Assembly (NCBI GenBank): GCA_021787395.1
Contig: JAJYLZ010000005.1
Coordinates: forward strand, 39,366-103,365
DNA: 64,000 nucleotides
Source: Chloroflexota bacterium
GTDB lineage: Bacteria > Chloroflexota > Limnocylindria > Limnocylindrales > CSP1-4
Direction: 5' to 3'
Below, piece by piece: positions 1 through 9,048 of this stretch. Made by a program: the position numbers and the translations under genes. Each line of letters opens with the position of its first letter. Within the stretch, counting starts at the first letter, position 1. The notes beneath the pieces were generated by a model. It did no database searches and was not told where the DNA came from. It worked only from the letters and a program-made list of their open reading frames with translations.

Positions 1-370
1 GGAGCACGAACGCGATCAAGCCCACGTACCCGGCCCCGAACACCGTGGCGACCCAGACCACCAGCCCGTCGCGCGGGTCCGGGCGCCCGAACGCCCCCAT
101 GCCGGCGAGCACGGTGCCCACCGCCACCAGCAGCAGGCCCTTCTCGCCCCCGGGGGCGAGCGCCGCCTCGAGGACGAACGCGACGGCCAGCGCCGTGCCG
201 AACAGGGACAGCGACGGGTAGCCCGCCTGCCTGAGCAGCCGGAACACCTCGAGCCCGCCCAGCGCCGCCACGAGGATCAGGACGGCCGCCACCGCCGGCA
301 CGCCGATCCAGAGGGCGATGACGAGCGGCGGCACCATGACCAGTGCCGAGATCGCGCGAGTGCGGAGCAC
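1..370 (-). CDS. cdsA: Phosphatidate cytidylyltransferase, N-terminal part (runs off left edge)
   Basis: Reverse translation VLRTRAISALVMVPPLVIALWIGVPAVAAVLILVAALGGLEVFRLL..., hydrophobic, directly downstream of uppS in the canonical order. Confidence 0.75.
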   Translation of the reverse strand, partial: MLRTRAISALVMVPPLVIALWIGVPAVAAVLILVAALGGLEVFRLLRQAGYPSLSLFGTALAVAFVLEAALAPGGEKGLLLVAVGTVLAGMGAFGRPDPRDGLVVWVATVFGAGYVGLIAFVL

Positions 371-373
371 GGC

Positions 374-1180
374 CTAGCGCCCGAAGCGACGCGTGCGCCG
401 GGCGAACTCCAGGAGCGCGGCGTCGAACTCGGCCGGTCCGAAGTCGGGCCACAGGCAGTCCGTGAACACCAGCTCGGCGTAGGCGGACTGCCAGATCAGG
501 AAGTTGCTGACGCGCTGCTCGCCGCCGGTCCGGACCAGGAGGTCGGGGTCCGGCAGGCCGGCGGTGTACAGGGCGTCGCTGACGGTGCGCTCGTCCACCT
601 CGTCGGGCTGGACGCCCGACGCGACGATCCGCCGCACGGCATCCACGAGCTCGGTCCTGCCTGCGTAGTTCCAGGCGATGTTGAGGTGGAGCCGGGTCCC
701 CTCGGCCGTCCGGGAGAGGGCGTTCTCGATCGACGCCCGCGTCTCCTCGGGCAGCTCCTCGACACGTCCCAGCACCTGGACGTGCACGCCCTGGGCCCGC
801 AGCTCCTCGGTCTCGTTGGCGATGGCGCGCCCCAGCAGCTCGAACAGCCCGGTGACCTCGTCGTCGGAGCGGGCCCAGTTCTCGCGGCTGAACCCGTACA
901 GGGTGAGCATCGGGACGCCGCGTCGGACGGCCTGCTGCAGGACGCCCCGGACCGCCTCCATGCCCGCCGCGTGCCCCTCGAAGTCGCTCACGCCACGGGC
1001 CCGCGCCCAGCGGCGGTTGCCGTCCATGATGATCGCGACGTGCCGGGGCATCTCCTCGGGCGGCAGGCCCGCCTCGAGGGCGGGCGCGTCCCGGGTCGGG
1101 GCCGACGGGGCCGGCCCGTGGGCGAGCGGCGGCGCGTCCGTGGGGCGCGTGACGGGGCGATCGAGCGGCGCCTGGGCCAC
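374..1180 (-). CDS. uppS: Isoprenyl transferase (undecaprenyl diphosphate synthase family)
   Basis: HVAIIMDGNRRWARARG...GHAAGMEAVR; DPDLLVRTGGEQRVSNFLIWQSAYAELVFTDCLWPDF. Confidence 0.95.
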   Translation of the reverse strand: MAQAPLDRPVTRPTDAPPLAHGPAPSAPTRDAPALEAGLPPEEMPRHVAIIMDGNRRWARARGVSDFEGHAAGMEAVRGVLQQAVRRGVPMLTLYGFSRENWARSDDEVTGLFELLGRAIANETEELRAQGVHVQVLGRVEELPEETRASIENALSRTAEGTRLHLNIAWNYAGRTELVDAVRRIVASGVQPDEVDERTVSDALYTAGLPDPDLLVRTGGEQRVSNFLIWQSAYAELVFTDCLWPDFGPAEFDAALLEFARRTRRFGR

Positions 1181-1737
1181 TAGACCTCGAGGACCTCCTG
1201 CTCCTTGACGCCACCGAGCCGATCCACGTCGGCGATCACCCGGTCGGTGATCTTCTGGAGCTGGTCCTGCTGCCGGCGCGACTCGTCCGCGCCGAGCGTG
1301 CCGTCACGCTCCTCCCTCTTGATGGCGTCCGCCGCCTCGCGGCGGAGGTTGCGGATCTCGACGCGCGCCTCTTCCATCCGCTTGTGGACGCTCTTGACGA
1401 TGTCCTTGCGACGCTCCTCGGTGAGCGGCGGGATGTTGAGGCGCACGACCGTGCCGTCCACATTGGGCATGAGCCCGATGTCGGACTTCATGATGGCCTT
1501 CTCGATGGCGCCCAGGACGCCCCGGTCCCAGGGCTGGATCACGATCTGGTGCGGCTCGGGCACGCTGATCGAGGCCAGCTGGTTGAGCGGCGTGGGCGTG
1601 CCGTAGTACTCCACGTGGATCCGCTCGACGAGGGCGGTCGAGGCCCGGCCGGTCCGGAGTCCGGCGAAATCGCGCTCCATCGCCTCCACCGCGCGCGACA
1701 TCTTGTGCTCGGCGCTGGCTAGGTCTTCGCTGGTCAT
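1180..1737 (-). CDS. frr: Ribosome recycling factor
   Basis: 185 aa; [52 protein letters not shown]. Confidence 0.96.
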   Translation of the reverse strand: MTSEDLASAEHKMSRAVEAMERDFAGLRTGRASTALVERIHVEYYGTPTPLNQLASISVPEPHQIVIQPWDRGVLGAIEKAIMKSDIGLMPNVDGTVVRLNIPPLTEERRKDIVKSVHKRMEEARVEIRNLRREAADAIKREERDGTLGADESRRQQDQLQKITDRVIADVDRLGGVKEQEVLEV

Positions 1738-2528
1738 GCGGTGGCTCCTCCGGTCTCGCCGGCGATGAGGGTTCCCACTGGCTCGCCGCGAGCCACCCTC
1801 GTGATGTTCTCCGGTCGGTTGAGGTCGAACACGACGATCGGCAGGTCGTTCTCCTGGCAGAGGGAGACCGCCGCCGCGTCGAGCACCTTGAGCTGGTCGC
1901 GCAGGACGTCGAGGTAGCCCAGGCGCTCGTAGCGCGTCGCCGTGGGGACCTTCATCGGGTCCGCGTCGTAGACGCCGTCCACCTTGGTGGCCTTGAGCAG
2001 GACCTCGGCGTCGATCTCCACGGCGCGCAGCGCGGCCGCGGTGTCCGTGGTGAAGTACGGGTTGCCGGTGCCGGCCACGAACACCACGACCCGGCCCTTC
2101 TCGAGGTGGCGGACGGCGCGGCGGCGGATGTACGGCTCCGCGACCTCGTTCATCGCGATCGCCGACATGACCCGGACGGGGACGCCCGCGCGCTCGATCG
2201 CGTCCTGCAGGGCGAGTCCGTTCATGACCGTGGCCAGCATGCCGATGTAGTCGCCCGTCGCGCGGTCCATGCCGCGGGCGGCCGCGGCCATGCCGCGGAA
2301 GATGTTGCCGCCGCCGACGACGATCCCGACCTCGACGCCCATGGCGACGACGTCGGCGACCTGCCGGGCGATGAACGCGCAGAACGCCGGGTCGACGCCG
2401 TACTGGCGCTCCCCGAGCAGGGCCTCGCCCGAGAGCTTGAGCAGGATCCGGCGGTAGCGGAGCGGGCCGGGGCTGGGGGCCGTGTCCGGCCCCGCACTCC
2501 CGCCTGCCGCCCGACCGGGCTCGGTCAC
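1734..2528 (-). CDS. pyrH: UMP kinase
   Basis: [23 protein letters not shown]...[15 protein letters not shown] start overlaps tsf stop; the longer ORF in the track is over-extended. Confidence 0.93.
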   Translation of the reverse strand: MTEPGRAAGGSAGPDTAPSPGPLRYRRILLKLSGEALLGERQYGVDPAFCAFIARQVADVVAMGVEVGIVVGGGNIFRGMAAAARGMDRATGDYIGMLATVMNGLALQDAIERAGVPVRVMSAIAMNEVAEPYIRRRAVRHLEKGRVVVFVAGTGNPYFTTDTAAALRAVEIDAEVLLKATKVDGVYDADPMKVPTATRYERLGYLDVLRDQLKVLDAAAVSLCQENDLPIVVFDLNRPENITRVARGEPVGTLIAGETGGATA

Positions 2529-3121
2529 ATCTCCTCCCCGAGGGCGAAGCGGACGAAGCGCCGGACGCGGATGTTCTCGCCGATCGTCGAGATCTTCTCG
2601 GTCACCAGGTCGCGCACGGACCGGTCCTCGTCGCGGAAGGGCTGCTCGAGCAGGCAGACCTCCTTGTACCACTTCGCGAGCTGCCCCTCCACGATCTTCC
2701 CGCGAATCGCCTCGGGCTTGCTCTGGGTGGACTCGTCGGCGAGCAGCGCCGCCTTCTTGGCCTCGAGCTCGGCGGGCGGGATGCGGTCGGTGTCCACGTA
2801 CAGCGGCGCGAGGCCGGCGACCTGCATCGCGAGGTCGCGCACGAGCTTCTGGAACTCCTCCGTCCGGGCGACGAAGTCCGTCTCGCAGTTGACCTCGATC
2901 AGCACGCCGACGCGGCCCCCGGTGTGGATGTAGCTGGCCACGAGGCCCTCGCGGGCGTCGCGGCCGGCCTTCTTCGCCGCCGCCGCGAGACCGCGCTCGC
3001 GCAGCAGCGCGACGGCCTTCTCCATGTCGCCGCCGACCTCCTCGAGCGCGCGCTTGCAGTCCATCATGCCCGCGCCGGTGCGCTCTCGAAGCTCCTTGAC
3101 GGCCTCGGCCGTGATCGCCAT
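2525..3121 (-). CDS. tsf: Translation elongation factor Ts
   Basis: [44 protein letters not shown]. Confidence 0.97.
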   Translation of the reverse strand: MAITAEAVKELRERTGAGMMDCKRALEEVGGDMEKAVALLRERGLAAAAKKAGRDAREGLVASYIHTGGRVGVLIEVNCETDFVARTEEFQKLVRDLAMQVAGLAPLYVDTDRIPPAELEAKKAALLADESTQSKPEAIRGKIVEGQLAKWYKEVCLLEQPFRDEDRSVRDLVTEKISTIGENIRVRRFVRFALGEEM

Positions 3122-3241
3122 GTGGGTGATGCTCCTGTCGTGGTGTTCGGCGGGTCGCGCCCGCCAAGGTTCGTTGCACGCAGACGACGGCCAGCGGCCG
3201 GCGTCAGCCGGGCTGGCCGAGCGGGCCCGCCCGGAGCGGCG

Positions 3242-4102
3242 TCACTCGGCGGACGCGGCCGGGGCGCCGGGCAGCAGGTCGTCGTCCTCGGGCTCGAAGG
3301 TCAGCGTGCCGCCGGCCGCGAGCTGGGCCACCAGGTCGGCCGCGGCCCTCTCGTCGAACTCCGGCTCCTCGGCCGCCGGCGCCTCGGCCGGCTCCGGCTC
3401 CGCGGCCGCGTGGGCAGCGCGCAGGCGCGCGCCCTCGATGGCCGCGTCGGCCACCAGCTGGCACAGCAGCCGGATCGCGCGGATCGCGTCGTCGTTGGCC
3501 GGGATGATGTAGTCGAGCTCGTCGGGGTCCACGTTCGTGTCGCCGGTGCCGACGACCGGGATCTCGAGCTTGTTGGCCTCGGTCACCGCGATGCGCTCGC
3601 GGTGGGGGTCGACGATGAAGATCGCTCCCGGGAGCCGCTTCATCTTGCGGATGCCGCCCAGCGTCGCCTGGAGCTTGGTCAGCTCCTCGAGGTGCTTGGC
3701 GGCCTCCTTCTTCGTCATCCGGTCGAAGTCCCCCGCCATCTGGCGGGCCTCGAGCTGGTCGAGCAGCCCGATGCGCTTCTTGATGGTCACGAAGTTGGTC
3801 AGCATGCCGCCGAGCCAGCGCTTGGTGACGTACGGCTGGCCGGCCCGGATGGCCTCCTGCATCACCGGCTCCTGCGCCTGCTTCTTGGTGCCCACGAAGA
3901 GCACGCTCTCGCCGCGGGCGACCGTGTCGGTGACGTACGCGAGCGCGACGTCGAGGCGCTTGACCGTCTGCGCCAGGTCGATGATGTGGATGCCGTTGCG
4001 CTCGGCGAAGATGTAGGGCTTCATCTTCGGGTTCCAGCGCCGGGTCTGGTGTCCGAAGTGGACGCCGGCCTCGAGGAGCTGGCGCATCGAGACGGTGGGC
4101 AC
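3242..4102 (-). CDS. rpsB: 30S ribosomal protein S2
   Basis: [38 protein letters not shown]; acidic C-terminal extension. Confidence 0.97.
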   Translation of the reverse strand: MPTVSMRQLLEAGVHFGHQTRRWNPKMKPYIFAERNGIHIIDLAQTVKRLDVALAYVTDTVARGESVLFVGTKKQAQEPVMQEAIRAGQPYVTKRWLGGMLTNFVTIKKRIGLLDQLEARQMAGDFDRMTKKEAAKHLEELTKLQATLGGIRKMKRLPGAIFIVDPHRERIAVTEANKLEIPVVGTGDTNVDPDELDYIIPANDDAIRAIRLLCQLVADAAIEGARLRAAHAAAEPEPAEAPAAEEPEFDERAAADLVAQLAAGGTLTFEPEDDDLLPGAPAASAE

Positions 4103-4346
4103 GCGTGACCTCCTGCGGTTCGTGTCCTCCGCGGACCGCCTGCGGGGACCGCGCTCGGGGCCTGGCCCGGCAACGGCACCGTCCCGTCAGGGAGCTGTCC
4201 GCGTGTGAGCTCCGTCCAGCGTCCGCCGGGCGGGCATGACCAATCGCCGTGGGGTCCACGGCGGGCGGGAGTGTAGCACACGCCCGTCCCCGGACCGGCC
4301 GGCTCGGCCGCCGTGGCGGACGGGTGCAGCTCCCGCGGCCGCGACC

Positions 4347-4748
4347 CTACACCGCGATGCCCCGGTGGTGGCGGAGCGAGAGCCGGCCGTCGGGACCCCG
4401 GTCGATCGCGATCAGGTCCACCCGCACCGGAAGCGGCGGCAGCCGCCGGCCGTCCGGGAGCGATCCTCGCCAGGCCAGCTCGCCCGCCGCCCGGCGCAGG
4501 ACCGCGCGCTTGCGGCGGTCGACGGTCTCCTCGGCCAGCCCGAAGTCGCGTCGAGCCCGGCGGCGGACCTCGACCACGACCAGCGACGGCGGGTCGGCCG
4601 GGTCGATGGCGAGCAGGTCCAGCTCGGCGCGGCCGACGCGCACGTTTCGGGCGATGACCTGCCAGCCCATCGCCTCGAGGCGCTCGGCCGCCACGCGCTC
4701 GCCCTCGTCGCCGATGCGCTGGGCTGGGGTCGAGCGTGCACGTTCCAT
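4347..4748 (-). CDS. YraN/UPF0102 family endonuclease-like protein
   Basis: GDEGERVAAERLEAMGWQVIARNVRVGRAELDLLAIDP..VVVEVRRR motif. Confidence 0.85.
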   Translation of the reverse strand: MERARSTPAQRIGDEGERVAAERLEAMGWQVIARNVRVGRAELDLLAIDPADPPSLVVVEVRRRARRDFGLAEETVDRRKRAVLRRAAGELAWRGSLPDGRRLPPLPVRVDLIAIDRGPDGRLSLRHHRGIAV

Positions 4749-4855
4749 GCCGCCAGCCTGTCCCGGGCCGATCAACCGCGCCTTATCCCGGCATTGCGCG
4801 GCGGGTTCCCCTGGCCGACCGCCGCTGCACCCGGGCACCGGACGGCGCCCGCCGC

Positions 4856-5623
4856 TCAGCTGCCGGCGCCCCACTCCGCCAGGTCCCGGTCGAGCTCCAG
4901 GGCGGCCTCGACCAGATCGGCATCGGCGCTGTGGACGTTCTCGGCCCCGCCGTCGCCCGGGTCCCCCGGCACCTCGTCGAACAGCGCCAGCTGGTCGCCG
5001 GCCAAGAGGACCCGGAGCGCCTGCCAACTCCGCCGGTGGTGCGGCGTCAGGCCGTAGGCCCGGATCGCCTCCCGGTGCTCGAGCGTGGCGTACCCGGCGT
5101 TCCGATCCCAGCCGTACTGCGGGTAGCGCAGCGCGAGGTTGTGCATCATCCGGTCGCGGACGATCTTGGCGACGACCGAGGCGCACGCGATCGAGTAGAC
5201 CTTCGCGTCGCCGTCGACGACGGCCGTGTACGGGCCCACCTGCTCCTCGAAGCCCGCGATCCGGAGGCCGTCCACCAGCACGTGGTCGTGGCCGCCGAGG
5301 CGGGCGATCGCGCGGCGCATCGCGAGGTGGGTGGCGTGGTAGATGTTGAGGCGGTCGATGTCGGCCACCGACGCGGCCCCGACGCCGACCGCCACGGCCC
5401 GTCGCCGGATGATCGGGGCGAGCCGCTCACGCTGGGCAGCGGAGAGCGTCTTGGAGTCCCGCACGCCCGGGATGCGCTTGCAGTTGGGCGGCATGACCAC
5501 GGCCGCCGCCACGACCGCGCCGCAGGTCGGGGCCACGCCCACCTCGTCGACGCCGGCGACCCGCAGCAGGCCGGCATTCCACAGCGGGCGCTCGTAGTGG
5601 AGGGTGGGCACGATCGCGGCCAT
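4856..5623 (-). CDS. rnhB: Ribonuclease HII with divergent GRG signature
   Basis: VAGVDEVGVAPTCGAVVAAAVVMPPNCKRIPGVRDSKTLS...VLVDG...GDAKVYSIACASVVAKIVRDRMM...HHRRSWQ. Confidence 0.85.
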   Translation of the reverse strand: MAAIVPTLHYERPLWNAGLLRVAGVDEVGVAPTCGAVVAAAVVMPPNCKRIPGVRDSKTLSAAQRERLAPIIRRRAVAVGVGAASVADIDRLNIYHATHLAMRRAIARLGGHDHVLVDGLRIAGFEEQVGPYTAVVDGDAKVYSIACASVVAKIVRDRMMHNLALRYPQYGWDRNAGYATLEHREAIRAYGLTPHHRRSWQALRVLLAGDQLALFDEVPGDPGDGGAENVHSADADLVEAALELDRDLAEWGAGS

Positions 5624-5671
5624 CTCGTCCACAGCGTAGCGCCGCACGGCGATCGGCGGCACACTCGGGGC

Positions 5672-6505
5672 ATGCAGCGGCCCTTCGCGCAGGTTGACGT
5701 GTTCACGACGGGGCCCGGGCTCGGCAACCCCCTCGCCGTGGTGCTGGACGCGTCCGGCCTCAGCGCCCGGGAGATGCAGCGGTTCGCCCGCTGGACCAAC
5801 CTGTCCGAGACCACCTTCGTCCTGCCGCCCGACGACCCTGCCGCGGACTACGCCGTGCGCATCTTCACGCCCCAGGGCGAGGTCCCCTTCGCCGGCCACC
5901 CCACCCTGGGCACGTGCCACGCCTGGCTCGAGGCGGGCGGGCGGCCGAGGGACGAGACGACCGTCGTGCAGTCGTGCGCGTCCGGGCTGATCCCGGTACG
6001 ACGGGCGGGTGACGGCACGCTCGCGTTCGCGGAGCCTCCCCTGCTCCGGTCGGGGCCGGTGGAGGAGGCGCTGATCGAGCGGATCGCGGCCTCGATCGGC
6101 CTCGAGCGCCACGACATCGCCGACGCCCAGTGGGCCGACAACGGCCCGGGCTGGGTGGCCGTCCTGCTCCAGAGCGCGGAGGCCGTGCTGTCCGTTCGCC
6201 CCGGCGCGGTGTTCTGCGACCTCGGGCTGCTCGGGCTCTACCCGGCGGGATCCCCCGCCGCGCTCGAGGTGCGCGCCATGTGGCCCCAGGACGGCTCCGT
6301 CGTCGAGGACCCGGTGACCGGCAGCCTCAACGCGTCGGCCGCCGGCTGGCTCGTCCGCAGTGGCCGGCTGACACCGCCCTACGTGGCGACGCAGGGCGCG
6401 GCGATCGGCCGGGCCGGCCGCGTGGAGGTCACCCAAGACGCCGACGGGACGATCTGGACCGGGGGCCGGTCGATCACCGTGGTGACCGGCACGGTGGACC
6501 TGTGA
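5672..6505 (+). CDS. PhzF family isomerase/epimerase
   Basis: QVDVFTTGPGLGNPLAVVLDASGLS..MQRFARWTNLSETTFV...VRIFTPQGEVPFAGHPTLGTCHAWLEAG. Confidence 0.9.
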   Translation: MQRPFAQVDVFTTGPGLGNPLAVVLDASGLSAREMQRFARWTNLSETTFVLPPDDPAADYAVRIFTPQGEVPFAGHPTLGTCHAWLEAGGRPRDETTVVQSCASGLIPVRRAGDGTLAFAEPPLLRSGPVEEALIERIAASIGLERHDIADAQWADNGPGWVAVLLQSAEAVLSVRPGAVFCDLGLLGLYPAGSPAALEVRAMWPQDGSVVEDPVTGSLNASAAGWLVRSGRLTPPYVATQGAAIGRAGRVEVTQDADGTIWTGGRSITVVTGTVDL

Positions 6506-6595
6506 GCCTCCGGGAATCGATCGACCCCCGGCGCTGACCGGGGGTCGGGAGCGGAACGTGCGCCGGCCGACGGCTCCGGCCGCCGGCCCGGCGGG

Positions 6596-6940
6596 CTAGC
6601 GGCGCTCGCGGAGCGTGGTCGCGGCCTTGCCCACGCGGTCGCGCAGGAAGTACAGCTTGGCGCGGCGCACCTCGCCGTGGCGCACGACCTCGATCTTCTC
6701 GATGCGCGGGCTGTGCAGCTTGAACGTCCGCTCCACGCCGACGCCCGAGGCGATGCGCCGCACGGTGATCGTGGTGGCGATCCCCGAGTTGCGCACCCGC
6801 ATCACGAGGCCCTCGAAGACCTGAATGCGCTCGCGGTTGCCCTCGACCACCTTCGCCGACACCTTGACGGTGTCGCCGGGCACGATGGCGGGAAGGTCGG
6901 TCCGAAGCTGGTCGGCCACGATCTCGTTGAGCACGTTCAC
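6596..6940 (-). CDS. rplS: 50S ribosomal protein L19
   Basis: 114 aa; [38 protein letters not shown]...[28 protein letters not shown]. Confidence 0.97.
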   Translation of the reverse strand: MNVLNEIVADQLRTDLPAIVPGDTVKVSAKVVEGNRERIQVFEGLVMRVRNSGIATTITVRRIASGVGVERTFKLHSPRIEKIEVVRHGEVRRAKLYFLRDRVGKAATTLRERR

Positions 6941-7074
6941 GGTAGAGCAGTCCTTGTTCGGTCGTCGGCAGCGGCGGCTGCGGGTCTCGGAGGCATGGGG
7001 CGGCGCGCCTCAGAGGGCTAGGCCGACGGCGGAGGATAGCACGCCCGCGCCCCGGTGTCAGCCCGGCTGTCCCT

Positions 7075-8448
7075 GCTCAGTGAAACTGTCAGGGCCAACT
7101 GCTCAGTGATTTTGTCAGTCTCGCCCCATGAGGGAGACACTGACGTTGAACGCCAAGGAGCAGCAGCGCAGCGAGGTCGTGAGCCGCTGGCTGGCCGGGA
7201 TCGTCACGACAGGGGAGGCCGTGCTGCTGCTCGGCTGCAGCGAGCGGACGGCCTGGCGCCTGCGGGCGGCCATGGTGCGCGAGGGCGCCGCGGGTCTCGC
7301 CCATGGCAACCGGGGCCGGAGCTCGCCGCGCCGGCTGCCCGGGGAGGCCGCCGACCGGATCGTCGCCCTGGCGACGATCGAGTACCGTGGGTTCAACGAC
7401 ACGCACCTCGCCGAGGCGCTTGCCGAGGAGGGGGTCGTGATCAGCCGGTCCGCGCTGCGCCGCCTGCTGCGCTCGCGCGGGATCGCCTCGCCGAGGCGGC
7501 GGCGGGCGCCCCGGTACCGGAGCCGCCGGGAGCGGATGGCCCAGGCGGGGCTCATGGTCCAGGTCGACGGCAGCCGGCACGACTGGCTCGAGGGCCGGGG
7601 GCCGTGGCTCACCCTGGTGGGCGGCATCGACGATGCGACCGGGGTGATCACGGGCGCCGTGTTCCGCGAGGCCGAGGACGGGGTCGGGTACCTCCTGGTG
7701 CTGCGCCAGACGGCCCGCCGGTACGGGCTGCCGGCCTCGATCTACCGCGACGGCTCGTCCGTGTTCGCCCCCTCCCGTCCCGCCGCCGGGCAGCGCGACG
7801 AGGCGACCCAGGTCGGCCGGGCCCTCGCCGAGCTCGGGATCACGAGCATCCCGGCAGGCTCGGCCCAGGCCAAGGGCCGGATCGAGCGCGCCTGGGGCAC
7901 GTTCCAGGACCGCCTGGTGTCCGAGCTGCGGCAGCGGGGGGTCACCGACCTCGCCGGCGCCAACGCGGTGCTCGACGCCTTCGTCCCGCGCTTCAACCGC
8001 CGCTTCGCGGTGCCCGCGGCCAACCCGGCGCCGGCCTGGCGCCCGGTGCCGGCCGGCCTCGACCTCGCCCACGTGCTCGCCTTCCGCTGGCGCCGCGCGG
8101 TCGGGTCCGACAGCTGCGTCCGGCTCGACGGGATGGTGCTCCAGCTGCCGCCGGGACCGGGCGGCCGGTCCCTCGCCGGGAGCCGGGTGGAGGTCGAGCT
8201 GCGGCTCGACGGCCGCCTGCTCGTGCTCGCGCAGGGCCGCCTGCTCGCCGCCGTCGCGGCGCCCCCGGAGCCCCAGCGGCTGCGCGAGGTCCAGGCCCTC
8301 CAGCCCGGCGGACCGGTGCCCGAGCCGACCAGCCGGAACGTGGGCTATCGTCCCGCAGCAGACCATCCATGGCGGCGCCCCGCCCTCGCTCCGCGCGAAC
8401 GGCGACTGACAGATTCACTGAGCAGGTGAACTGACAGAATCGCTGAGC
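7075..8448 (+). mobile_element. ISNCY/IS1202-like insertion sequence with bipartite terminal inverted repeats
   Basis: Integrase-type transposase bounded by inverted ends, each with two copies of GCTCAGYGAWWYTGTCAG (7075-7092, 7101-7118; reverse orientation 8406-8423, 8431-8448). Confidence 0.85.
7128..8429 (+). CDS. ISNCY family transposase (HTH + rve-like integrase core)
   Basis: MRETLTLNAKEQQRSEVVSRWLAG...LAHGNRGRSSPRRLP...MVQVDGSRHDWLEGRGPWLTLVGGIDDATG...SAQAKGRIERAWGTFQDRLVSELR. Confidence 0.88.
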   Translation: MRETLTLNAKEQQRSEVVSRWLAGIVTTGEAVLLLGCSERTAWRLRAAMVREGAAGLAHGNRGRSSPRRLPGEAADRIVALATIEYRGFNDTHLAEALAEEGVVISRSALRRLLRSRGIASPRRRRAPRYRSRRERMAQAGLMVQVDGSRHDWLEGRGPWLTLVGGIDDATGVITGAVFREAEDGVGYLLVLRQTARRYGLPASIYRDGSSVFAPSRPAAGQRDEATQVGRALAELGITSIPAGSAQAKGRIERAWGTFQDRLVSELRQRGVTDLAGANAVLDAFVPRFNRRFAVPAANPAPAWRPVPAGLDLAHVLAFRWRRAVGSDSCVRLDGMVLQLPPGPGGRSLAGSRVEVELRLDGRLLVLAQGRLLAAVAAPPEPQRLREVQALQPGGPVPEPTSRNVGYRPAADHPWRRPALAPRERRLTDSLSR

Positions 8449-8473
8449 GTCAACACGCGGCCGACGGCGCCGG

Positions 8474-8887
8474 CTAGGCCAGGTCCTCGATCGGGCGACG
8501 CCCGGCGAAGCCGTCCTCCTGCGCGTGCCACGCCGTCACCGACGGCTCGCCCAGCCGCCAGCACAGCCAGATCGGCCTGCCGTCCGCCTCGGCCGGGAAG
8601 TCCAGCAGCCCGGTCGAGATGTCCCGCAGGACGATGTCGCGCTCGTCGAGCCAGGCGGCGTCCGCCTGCATCTGGTCGACGAGGCCGCGGGTCCGGAGGC
8701 GCAGGCGCCGCAGTTCCGGGTCGTCCTCGGGCGCAGCGCCCGTCCCGACGGCACGCGCCTGCTCCCGCATCAGGTAGGCGTCCCGGAGGGCCGCCACCTC
8801 GTCGCGGAGGTCCCGAAGTCGCTGGACTACCGTGGTGATCTCGGGCACCATGGCGTCGGCGTCTTGGGGCGAGTAGATGCGGGACAC
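8474..8887 (-). CDS. DUF2203 family protein
   Basis: IYSPQDADAMVPEITTVVQRLRDLRDEV...DEDGF-type C-term ICWRLGEPSVTAWHAQEDGFAGRRPI. Confidence 0.8.
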   Translation of the reverse strand: MSRIYSPQDADAMVPEITTVVQRLRDLRDEVAALRDAYLMREQARAVGTGAAPEDDPELRRLRLRTRGLVDQMQADAAWLDERDIVLRDISTGLLDFPAEADGRPIWLCWRLGEPSVTAWHAQEDGFAGRRPIEDLA

Positions 8888-8973
8888 CGGCCGATTGTAG
8901 CCGCGTCGCCCGTCGTTCCTCCTCGGCGGCCTTCGCGCATCGTCTCGATCGATGGTCCGAGTTGACCAGACGC

Positions 8974-9020
8974 GAGTGCAACAAAGGGGCCATGGACGCA
9001 GACCGCGTCCGGGGCCACTC
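8974..9020 (+). promoter_or_regulatory. Candidate structured leader hairpin upstream of GH25 gene
   Basis: Nested pairing GAGTG/CACTC, GGC/GCC and GGACGC-agacc-GCGTCC, followed by AAGGAGG SD. Confidence 0.35.
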
Positions 9021-9048
9021 TTGCGGCAGCAAGGAGGAACCCCAGTTC

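Noticed and set aside
7015-8480. Target-site duplication around the ISNCY-like element
   Set aside because: GGCTAGGCC/GGCCGACGGCG occurs near both ends but at unequal distances and partly from flanking genes; no clear duplication seen.
8960-9048. c-di-GMP (GEMM) riboswitch before GH25 gene
   Set aside because: GGACGCA is reminiscent of GEMM, but the GGCAAACC, tetraloop/receptor and second stem are missing.
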